From: Gemmatimonadaceae bacterium
GTDB lineage: Bacteria > Gemmatimonadota > Gemmatimonadetes > Gemmatimonadales > Gemmatimonadaceae
Assembly: GCA_025934775.1 (NCBI GenBank)
Contig: JAICWO010000001.1
Location: forward strand, 1 to 64,000
Direction: 5' to 3'
DNA length: 64,000 bases
Each line of letters begins with the position of its first letter. Position 1 is the first letter of the stretch. Made by a program: the position numbers and the translations under genes. The notes beneath the pieces are model-generated. The model was not told the DNA's origin. It saw only the letters and a list, made by a program, of their open reading frames with translations, and did not search any database. Positions 43,788 through 50,391 of this stretch are shown piece by piece.

Positions 43788-46380
43788 CGAAACTTGGTCG
43801 GCGTCGATGGAGCGCGCACTTCTCGCAATTGAATATCGGCGAGAATTGATTCGTCGCGACTATAGGTACACCGACTTACAAGACGACGTAACCAATACGA
43901 TTCGGTCGGCCCGGCTCGTCGCGTTCGCGCAGGAGCCGACATCGTATCGAACGGCATGCATCGCGATCGTTGAGCGGGAGCCCGATGCGAATGCGATTGC
44001 CGGATATCGTGGTCTCGGAGCTCCCGTCATCTGCTCGGTCTCGGAGGGAGACCCGCGCGCGCACGTGTGGCGAATGACCGCCGCCGGCGCCGCCCAGCAC
44101 ATGGATTCGGTTGGGGACCTATCGGCGTGGTTTGTAGATCATCGAGATCGGCTGAATCCGATGAGCGTCCTGCGAGCCAAAATGATTGGCGAGCCGGAGG
44201 CGCCCCGACAGTTCGACTTCTTTGATATCGGTTTGGTTCCCGTCCTCGAAGCGGATGTGAGAACCAAACTCGATCAGCTTTTGCGCGATGTTCTCAACGC
44301 TGGAATGGCGTCGATGCGCCGGCGCGCAAGCCAGCGTCTCTCATATGATCAGCTACACGGCCTTTATCGACTCACATTTCGCCTCCTGATCGCAAAGATT
44401 CTCGGTGATCGGGACTACCCTGGCTATCAAGTCTTCACGGACGCTGAACACGCACTGGATGAGGTCCGGCGCGTCTTCCTATCAGGAGCGAAGGGGGCCG
44501 CGATTCTTGACGATAAGGCGGTTCAGAACGCCGTCTGGAAGCAGCTCCGACAAGGAATCAACCTCAGTCACGTTTCCGGGGAAGCCCTTGCATACGTCTA
44601 TGAAAACACGCTCGTCAGCCGTGACACGCGCCGCGCGCTCGACATTCATGCAACCCCTCCCGAAGTAGCCGATTACATCCTTAGTCAGCTGCCGCTCTCG
44701 GAGCTTGGTTTGAACGAGAGGAGGGTGTTCGAACCGTTCGCCGGACACGCGCCATTCCTGACGGCAGCGATGGGACAGCTCAAGGCGCTTCTCCCGCAAG
44801 GGATGGACGGACGCGCGAGGCACGAGTATCTCCTACAGAATCTCTGGGGTATGGAACTCGATGCGTTTGCGGCAGAAGTTGCGCAGCAGGCTCTCGTTCT
44901 AGCTGACTATCCGTACGGGAACGGCTGGAACATCCTCCAGGGGGACGTCTTCGATTCCGCAGCGTTCGACGTTCAGCTCAAGCGGGCGAACGTTGTTCTA
45001 TGCAATCCGCCGTATTCGGAGACGCTTCCCGCAGGGCGCACTGCCGCGACACCGAAGGCATTGGAAGCGGTTCGCCGGATTCTGACGAATCCTCCGAGCC
45101 TACTCGGCCTCGTATTGCCCGCCGCCTTCATGCATACGGACCGATATCGCGACGCTCGCCGTTTGCTTGACGAAACATACGCGGACATCAGAGTTCTCGA
45201 ACTCCCGGACTCGACGTTTCAACATGCCGACGTCGAGATCGTCGTCGTAACTGCCGTCGGCTTGCCCGGCACGCCAAACTATCGCTCCGCTGCACAAGTC
45301 AGACGTGGAGACGAAGCACAGTTCCTCAAGCGCGGGAACACTTCATGGCGCGAGGTCTTCCAACGTTCGAAGTCTCCTTCAGGCAGAACCGACGAATTAT
45401 GGCGAACGCCGATGCGCCGTGTGTGGGATGCCCTATCTCATCTTCCAAAGTTCGGCGAGCTGACCGAGCATCTCGAGCGCGGCTTAGAGTACACGCGTCC
45501 GTGGGGGGCGGCTGATAGCCGAGTCAGATCCGCCACGCCAAAACCAAACTTCGCTGCTGGACTCGGGAATATCGACCAAACGTTCGAGCCGTATGTTGCC
45601 CGGCCCAATGACTTTTTGTCCGTCGATGCTCGACTGCTTCGTCGGGCAGCAGGTACCATCCGCGGCGGCGCAAAGGTCATCCTGAACTTCAACCGGCTTT
45701 CCCGAGACGCGTGGGTGATTGCCGCTGTCGTCGATCGGCGCAACCTGGTCTTCTATCAGAACTTCATTGGCGCGTGGCCGCGAGAGAGCGTTGCTCCCGA
45801 GTTGCTCGCAGCGATCCTTAATGGGCCGGTCGCGAACGCGTTCATCGCGGAGCGCGAGCTCAAGCGTCACGTCCGGATCGGTACGATCCGCGAGATTCCG
45901 ATCCCACGGTTAACGACAGGCGACGCGTCTATCATCGTCGGCTTGGTTCGGGAATACGAGTCAATCCGCGTCGAATGGATCAAGGAAGCATCGAAGGCCA
46001 AGAGGAGCGCGAATCTCTTTGCCTCCGAGGGTGAAGAAACGTCAATTCTCGCTCAGAAATGCAACGAGCTTCAACAGTCGATCGATGCGACACTTCTCCG
46101 CGCGTATGACCTTCATCCGCGTCTCGAGCGCGCTCTGCTCGATCGGTTTTCGGGCGTGCATCGCCCCGGACCGGTGGACTTCAACGGTTTCTATGTGGAC
46201 GGATACCGGCCCTCGTTGCCATATAATGTCCTCACATCGCAGGCCTACCGCGACGCGCAGGTGAGCGTCGCGCTCGCGGACGGGCCGTACATCGATGACG
46301 AACTTGATACCGCGCAGGCGATGAATGTCTTTCGTGCAGCGATCAGCGTCGGCTCGGACGTCGGTGACGAGGAAGCGTGA
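43777..46380 (+). CDS. Adenine-specific DNA methyltransferase (N6, Eco57I-like)
   Basis: An 867-residue class I SAM-dependent methyltransferase. The SAM-binding motif I is VFEPFAGHAPFL (about residues 317-328) and the catalytic motif is VVLCNPPYSE (Asn410-Pro-Pro-Tyr413), typical of N6-adenine enzymes. Residues 1-290 form an N-terminal domain without an obvious PD-(D/E)XK nuclease motif. The C-terminal 350 residues look like target recognition and helical regions. GTG start overlapping the RHH-like gene. It could be a lone modification enzyme or the self-marking part of a defence system with its neighbours. Confidence 0.9.
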   Translation: MTFDETWSASMERALLAIEYRRELIRRDYRYTDLQDDVTNTIRSARLVAFAQEPTSYRTACIAIVEREPDANAIAGYRGLGAPVICSVSEGDPRAHVWRMTAAGAAQHMDSVGDLSAWFVDHRDRLNPMSVLRAKMIGEPEAPRQFDFFDIGLVPVLEADVRTKLDQLLRDVLNAGMASMRRRASQRLSYDQLHGLYRLTFRLLIAKILGDRDYPGYQVFTDAEHALDEVRRVFLSGAKGAAILDDKAVQNAVWKQLRQGINLSHVSGEALAYVYENTLVSRDTRRALDIHATPPEVADYILSQLPLSELGLNERRVFEPFAGHAPFLTAAMGQLKALLPQGMDGRARHEYLLQNLWGMELDAFAAEVAQQALVLADYPYGNGWNILQGDVFDSAAFDVQLKRANVVLCNPPYSETLPAGRTAATPKALEAVRRILTNPPSLLGLVLPAAFMHTDRYRDARRLLDETYADIRVLELPDSTFQHADVEIVVVTAVGLPGTPNYRSAAQVRRGDEAQFLKRGNTSWREVFQRSKSPSGRTDELWRTPMRRVWDALSHLPKFGELTEHLERGLEYTRPWGAADSRVRSATPKPNFAAGLGNIDQTFEPYVARPNDFLSVDARLLRRAAGTIRGGAKVILNFNRLSRDAWVIAAVVDRRNLVFYQNFIGAWPRESVAPELLAAILNGPVANAFIAERELKRHVRIGTIREIPIPRLTTGDASIIVGLVREYESIRVEWIKEASKAKRSANLFASEGEETSILAQKCNELQQSIDATLLRAYDLHPRLERALLDRFSGVHRPGPVDFNGFYVDGYRPSLPYNVLTSQAYRDAQVSVALADGPYIDDELDTAQAMNVFRAAISVGSDVGDEEA

Positions 46381-46383
46381 CTG

Positions 46384-46920
46384 ATGCAATCGAGTCAGGG
46401 TGGCACCGACGCGTATCTCCTCGACACGAACATTACGTCGGCGATATGGGACCGAGGACATCCGTACCACGACACGACCGCCGCCCGGGTTAAGTCCGAG
46501 CTTGGGCAGGCGGACCGACTGGTAATCAGCGTGATCAGTCTTGGCGAGACGGAAAACGGAATGGCCTTGGCCAGGTTTGACTCACGTCGAGAAGCGCAGA
46601 TTCGCGCTGCCGCAAGATCGCACCGGGTCATTCTCCCAGTGACGCATCACATCGCTGAGACATACGGAAAGATTCGCGCAGCAGTGTTCGAGCGGTATGC
46701 GAGCGGCAAGAAACAACGAAAGGGCCGACCGGAGAGTCTTCCCGATCTAGTCCCGTCTCAGCAGCTGGGCGTCCAGGAAAACGATCTTTGGCTCTATAGC
46801 ACCGCCGTTACCCACAATCTGATATTCGTGACGGCCGACGCTAAGATTGCGCGAATCACCGACGTCACCCCTGCGTCGCTCAATTATTCCTTCCGGCCGC
46901 TGATATGGCCATGGAGTTAG
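46384..46920 (+). CDS. PIN-domain nuclease, VapC-like
   Basis: A 178-residue PIN domain with the acidic active site in order: Asp14 in AYLLDTNITS, Glu55 in ISLGETENG, Asp134 in VQENDLWLY and Asp152 in FVTADAKI. VapC-type PIN proteins are metal-dependent RNases, most often toxins. It begins 3 bases after the methyltransferase stop. A basic loop (SGKKQRKGRPES, about 108-119) is an insertion relative to short VapC proteins. No gene with a normal antitoxin lies directly upstream; the RHH-like protein before the methyltransferase is the best candidate. Confidence 0.9.
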   Translation: MQSSQGGTDAYLLDTNITSAIWDRGHPYHDTTAARVKSELGQADRLVISVISLGETENGMALARFDSRREAQIRAAARSHRVILPVTHHIAETYGKIRAAVFERYASGKKQRKGRPESLPDLVPSQQLGVQENDLWLYSTAVTHNLIFVTADAKIARITDVTPASLNYSFRPLIWPWS

Positions 46921-46946
46921 TGCCGGATTCGCGTCCAAAAAAGTTA

Positions 46947-46969
46947 GGCAGTTTCTATGTCAGTTTCTC
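46947..46969 (+). repeat. Right copy of the 23-bp subterminal direct repeat
   Basis: Identical to 33,857-33,879 and in the same orientation, about 100 bases inside attR. Contains the CAGTTTCT pair. Confidence 0.85.
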
Positions 46970-47070
46970 CCGTCCAGACGCCGTTTTTCGACCTGGGATT
47001 CCGGCACCGACGCTCGGTTTCCCCTATGAAACCCGGCATTGTAACACTATGTGAATTATGAGTTTAAGGC

Positions 47071-47123
47071 CTCTGGATCAGGAGAGTCCTGGTTCGATCC
47101 CAGGAGGGGCAACTGAGAGCCCG
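47071..47123 (+). repeat. attR: right 53-bp direct repeat
   Basis: A fragment of tRNA-Gln from the anticodon loop to beyond the 3' end, without the 5' half of the tRNA. Identical to attL. It marks the right end of the element. Confidence 0.95.
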
Positions 47124-47153
47124 GCAATCACTTGCGTGATGCCGGGCTTTTGA
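47116..47153 (+). terminator. Original chromosomal tRNA-Gln terminator
   Basis: AGCCCGGCAATCAC, loop TTGC and GTGATGCCGGGCT with one bulge, followed by TTTTG. It starts in attR and continues into chromosomal DNA, so before integration it would have ended the tRNA-Gln transcript. Confidence 0.75.
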
Positions 47154-47427
47154 TTCTTGATCAAGTTCGTTGGTGCAGGAAGCCGACAGGAAGCGATGGG
47201 ATGGTTAGGCTTGCAATATCGTCAGACGAGAAAGCGTGCCAGGCAGCGCATGCGACGCGCCGAACAGGCGACGTTTCCCACAACGCCCGCGAGTGCCCAG
47301 CCGATGACTGTAGCAATCGCGCTAGCTGCCGTTGATAGCGCCGGGATCGTATCGCGCACGAGCCGACTGATTGCAGACGAGGGACCGCTCGGTGATGTTG
47401 CGGTGAGAAATCTGGAGTGAGAAGACC
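47124..47427. other. Chromosomal gap after the element
   Basis: Apart from the terminator, there is only a weak plus-strand frame (47,157-47,420, TTG start, 87 residues) whose last 38 residues (from an ATG at 47,304) read plausibly. I do not call it a gene. Confidence 0.4.
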
Positions 47428-47676
47428 GTGGGCATCAGTCTCGGTAGAGCATTACTTGGGGTGCTCGGAGGTGCGCTCATTCTGGCGATTCTGATTGGCG
47501 CGTTCGTACTCTTCGAGATAATCGATCGATGGACCGATACGCCAGGGATGCGGTCGCACGTGAACGACGCCAGCGATAGATACTTCGCGGATTGTGGAAC
47601 GATCTGGCGGGGCGCCGCACGAAAGGCGGCCGCCATCGCGCGAAGATTCATCTGGCGGCGCAACGTGCTGCCGTAA
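47428..47676 (+). CDS. Possible small membrane protein
   Basis: An 82-residue frame with a GTG start and a GGAG about 10 bases upstream. One clear hydrophobic helix (LGVLGGALILAILIGAFVLF, about residues 9-28) precedes a basic tail rich in Arg. It has no family match that I know and could be chance. After it, 47,677-47,804 holds nothing clear. Confidence 0.35.
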   Translation: MGISLGRALLGVLGGALILAILIGAFVLFEIIDRWTDTPGMRSHVNDASDRYFADCGTIWRGAARKAAAIARRFIWRRNVLP

Positions 47677-47804
47677 TCGATGGCGACTCATGAGGCGAAC
47701 CGACGGTTCGCCCAGCGGCGCCGTGCACTTCACGCGTCGATCCACGCTGAGACCGAACGAATTCGGCACTTGTCGACGTACGTTGAGCCCTCACGCCGGC
47801 CTCT

Positions 47805-48539
47805 TCACCGCCTGTGCCGCGGCGACTCTCTCGCATCGATCTCGACGAGCTCGGACCGCAATCCACTACCTCGCTGGATGTAAAAGTGCCGGAGGATTCG
47901 GCGCGACCGGTCGTCGACCCACAAGGTCTCGATGGTGCCAGGCTCGCGTAGTTCGATCATCCATTGTGCGCCATGGCCTGACGAGCCGTTCCGTCGGGAA
48001 ACGACCCGTGCGGTGTCAATCTCAACATGATCGCCGCTCCAGAAATAGAGGACCGTGTCGGCGCCGCGGATCAAGGGGAGCCTGCTCGTGACGATGTCAT
48101 CCATCGTCGTGCTGAATACGGGGCCGTCGATCCGTTGATCGATCGCGCGCTTCTCTCCGGGGTCGGGTCCGATCGAACCGTACATTCTCCCCGGTTTGAA
48201 GGAAACGGACATGACGAGTCCACCCGCGAGCCTTTCCCAAACTGGCAGCAGCGTCGCGGAATCGAACATGACCGAGTCGATCGAAACTTGGCCGCGCACA
48301 GTGGCGACCATCACCTGCAACATCCGGCCGGCGCGATCTCCGCGTTGGACGTCGATTGTCCACGACGTGGTCTCCGCCGTTTGTCGCGCGAGCGGATTGA
48401 TGCGATACGCCTCGTGACGGAGCACGACCGGTGCTGGTGTGAGCGCGGCATGCGCCTGGGCCCCGGCGGACGTGCCAGCCAACGAAGAGAGAAGGGCGCA
48501 GCCAGCCACTGTCAGACGTGTCGCTCCGATGGCGCTCAT
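47805..48539 (-). CDS. Secreted protein of unknown function
   Basis: A 244-residue protein from the ATG at 48,539 with a signal peptide (VAGCALLSSLAGTSAGAQA). The rest is beta-rich, with SWTIDVQRGDRAGRMLQVMV and a closing ETLWVDDRSRRILRHFYIQR. The end resembles the pattern of the two lipoproteins at 53,698 and 62,263 (a strand, then Asp-Ser-Arg-Arg-Ile-Leu), a layout seen in DUF3108-like proteins. The family is not certain. It is a single gene between small unknown frames and tfoX. Confidence 0.72.
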   Translation of the reverse strand: MSAIGATRLTVAGCALLSSLAGTSAGAQAHAALTPAPVVLRHEAYRINPLARQTAETTSWTIDVQRGDRAGRMLQVMVATVRGQVSIDSVMFDSATLLPVWERLAGGLVMSVSFKPGRMYGSIGPDPGEKRAIDQRIDGPVFSTTMDDIVTSRLPLIRGADTVLYFWSGDHVEIDTARVVSRRNGSSGHGAQWMIELREPGTIETLWVDDRSRRILRHFYIQRGSGLRSELVEIDARESPRHRR

Positions 48540-48584
48540 TCTTGTGACGGATTGGATAGATGACAAACACACACGACGGCGAGT

Positions 48585-48914
48585 TTATCCGACGAACGTG
48601 AGCGCTTCTTTGACGAGCGCCTTCCAGCGTCGAGTTGCTGAGGGAGGCACCAAGGCCCACTCCTTCATGATGCGCGCACCCTTGCCAGACCTGAACGGCA
48701 CTGCGACGCCATCGCCGATCAGCTCCTGAACGCGTTCACGAGGCAGCTTCACCAGCAGCTGACCGTGAGCGAGTGCGGCGAAGAAATGACCGTCCACTCG
48801 CAGACCCTCGGAAACGAGCATCGTTCCGCGCGAGACGCGCGGGTCGCGCTCATACTCGCGCGCGATTCGTTCGAACGCGGCCGCCGCGCGGTCCGTCGGC
48901 GGAGTCACGCCCAT
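48585..48914 (-). CDS. TfoX N-terminal domain protein
   Basis: A 109-residue single TfoX_N domain from the ATG at 48,914. Family features are SRGTMLVSEGLRVDGHFFAA, the LLVKLPRERVQELI strand-helix and MKEWALVPP near the end. It is not a full TfoX competence regulator. The start overlaps the DinB stop by 10 bases; last gene of the ArsR-SRPBCC-DinB-TfoX operon. Confidence 0.85.
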   Translation of the reverse strand: MGVTPPTDRAAAAFERIAREYERDPRVSRGTMLVSEGLRVDGHFFAALAHGQLLVKLPRERVQELIGDGVAVPFRSGKGARIMKEWALVPPSATRRWKALVKEALTFVG

Positions 48915-49444
48915 GGCTCGTCCGCCGACGGCCCGTAGATGGCCGGCACGCGTGCCCCCGCCATACGGACGTAGACCGAGAGTTGCCCGCGGTGATGAAC
49001 GGAATCGAGTAGCCAGAACCACAGGAGCGCACGGACAACCATGGGCCCAACTTGCCGCGGTCCGACGAAGAAGGGCACGGATTCACGAAGTCGTTCCGCG
49101 GGTGTTCGTTCCAGCGCGGCAATCACATTCGATCCGCCGCGCTCGACGGCGCCGAGTGCATCGGCCCAGGTGGTTGGAGGAGGAGGGAAGGACGGAGGCA
49201 TCGTCCACGAACCGTCGAGCACGGACACGATACCTGACTGTTCGCGCGCGATGGTTGAAGCGACCTCCAATGCGCTCGCCGAGCGTTCATGCGGCCGAAA
49301 GTCAGCGCAAGACGCCGGCATTGCACGCAGCAATCGCATCGTGGTTCGATGCTCCGCGGCGTATCGCTCGAGCAGGTCGTCCTTGAACCACTCGAGTTGC
49401 GTTCCGCTGAGCGCCGCGGAGGCGGAGTTCACGTCGTCGACCAT
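48905..49444 (-). CDS. DinB-family protein
   Basis: A 179-residue four-helix DinB/YfiT-like protein: WFKDDLLERYAAEHRTTMRL, FRPHERSASALEVASTIARE with a His, and the end motif DSVHHRGQLSVYVRM with the metal-binding histidines. Members of this superfamily bind metal and include thiol-dependent transferases; the substrate here is unknown. Overlaps the SRPBCC gene upstream by 16 bases. Confidence 0.88.
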   Translation of the reverse strand: MVDDVNSASAALSGTQLEWFKDDLLERYAAEHRTTMRLLRAMPASCADFRPHERSASALEVASTIAREQSGIVSVLDGSWTMPPSFPPPPTTWADALGAVERGGSNVIAALERTPAERLRESVPFFVGPRQVGPMVVRALLWFWLLDSVHHRGQLSVYVRMAGARVPAIYGPSADEPWA

Positions 49445-49887
49445 TCATTCTCCATGAGCAGTTGTTCGAGTTGCAGCAGACATGCGTGCCAGCCGTTCGC
49501 ATGTCGGCCTTGCGTGGCCGGCGTCGATAGTCGTTCGTGCCGCACACTCACTTCGGTGCCGCCGTTGCAATCGCGAAACTCCACCGTGACGAGCGATTCA
49601 TGGCCCGCCGAGTCCGTGTCCGAGCACCAGGTGTAGCTGAGCCGCGCCGGCGATTCGACGACACGATACACCCCTTCCACGCGGTGGACGCGGCCATCGG
49701 GTCCACACAGGTCGAGCCGGTACCGTCCTCCGACTCGCAGGTCGACCTCTACGATGGTCGCCGCGACACCGGCTCTGGTATTCCATTGTTTGATCAACTC
49801 CGGCGGAGTCCATGCGTCGAAGACGCGCTCGCGAGCCGCCCTGAAAAAGCGATGGACCTCGACGTCTGTCGCTTCAGGAGGTTGCAC
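49429..49887 (-). CDS. SRPBCC (AHSA1-like) protein
   Basis: A 152-residue SRPBCC/START-like protein. It starts at the GTG at 49,887, 14 bases inside the ArsR gene, and reads DVEVHRFFRAARERVFDAWT, ELIKQWNTRAG, VGGRYRLDLCGPDGRVHRV and a C-terminal long helix (GWHACLLQLEQLL). AHSA1-type proteins encoded next to ArsR repressors bind small hydrophobic ligands. The frame continues upstream, but there it is the shadow of ArsR. Confidence 0.88.
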   Translation of the reverse strand: MQPPEATDVEVHRFFRAARERVFDAWTPPELIKQWNTRAGVAATIVEVDLRVGGRYRLDLCGPDGRVHRVEGVYRVVESPARLSYTWCSDTDSAGHESLVTVEFRDCNGGTEVSVRHERLSTPATQGRHANGWHACLLQLEQLLMENEWSTT

Positions 49888-50254
49888 GGCGGCGGGCCCT
49901 CCGCTTCGGCGCGCGCTTCGATGTGCTGCCTTGGCGCGCCTGGTCCGCGAGAAACGTTTCCAATTGATCGAATTGAAATTCCCAGAAGGCGCGGTAGCGC
50001 TCCATCCAGGAAATGGCGTGTCGCATCGGGGCGGGACTGAGTCGCGCGCGGCGGACGCGACCTTCCTGGCGGACGTGGACCAGCCCCGCACGCTCCAGCG
50101 TTCGGACGTGTTTGCGCACGGCCGGCAGCGTCATTGGAAAATTGGCCGCGAGCTCGCTCACCGAGAGCTCTCCGGGAATCAGATGCGACAGGATCGCGCG
50201 CCGTGTCGGATCGGCGAGCGCGGCGAATGTGGCGTCGAGGTTATGGTATACCAT
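49874..50254 (-). CDS. ArsR-family regulator of the SRPBCC operon
   Basis: A 126-residue winged-helix regulator from the ATG at 50,254. DATFAALADPTRRAILSHLI, then ELSVSELAANFPMTLPAVRK and HVRTLERAGLVHVRQ form the HTH; no metal-binding cysteines are visible, and the tail is Arg/Lys-rich. It is of the type linked to SRPBCC and DinB genes. It is followed by the SRPBCC gene with a 14-base overlap, so it probably autoregulates the four-gene operon. Confidence 0.9.
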   Translation of the reverse strand: MVYHNLDATFAALADPTRRAILSHLIPGELSVSELAANFPMTLPAVRKHVRTLERAGLVHVRQEGRVRRARLSPAPMRHAISWMERYRAFWEFQFDQLETFLADQARQGSTSKRAPKRRARRRATS

Positions 50255-50391
50255 TCGGTATTGTATTACGAACACCGGCCCGCGGTCAAGTTCAGAAGGT
50301 GTCAACGCGCGACGGCGAGGCGAATACAGCACCAATTGGTTTCGTTAGGCATCGGGTGGACGGGATGAGCAAACACTCACGCAGTGGCGGA

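Larger units (their letters stand above)
33758..47123. mobile_element. Integrative mobilizable element in tRNA-Gln
   Basis: A 13.3-kb element bounded by perfect 53-bp direct repeats. It encodes a tyrosine integrase next to the tRNA, a Xis-like protein, a MOBP relaxase and a MobC-like protein, but no type IV secretion genes, replication initiator or coupling protein, so it would need a helper for transfer. The cargo at 39,267-46,920 includes an HD hydrolase, a zinc peptidase, a DNA methyltransferase and a PIN nuclease. The sequence is visibly less GC-rich than the flanks, consistent with acquisition. Confidence 0.93.

Noticed and set aside
43777-46380. Calling the methyltransferase a type IIG restriction enzyme or BREX PglX
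   Set aside because: No nuclease motif is visible in the N-terminal domain, and no BREX partner genes are present.
39267-46920. CRISPR array or retron in the island cargo
   Set aside because: No regularly spaced direct repeats and no reverse transcriptase were seen.
33758-47123. Prophage
   Set aside because: There are no capsid, terminase, tail or lysis genes; relaxase and MobC-like genes point to a mobilizable element.
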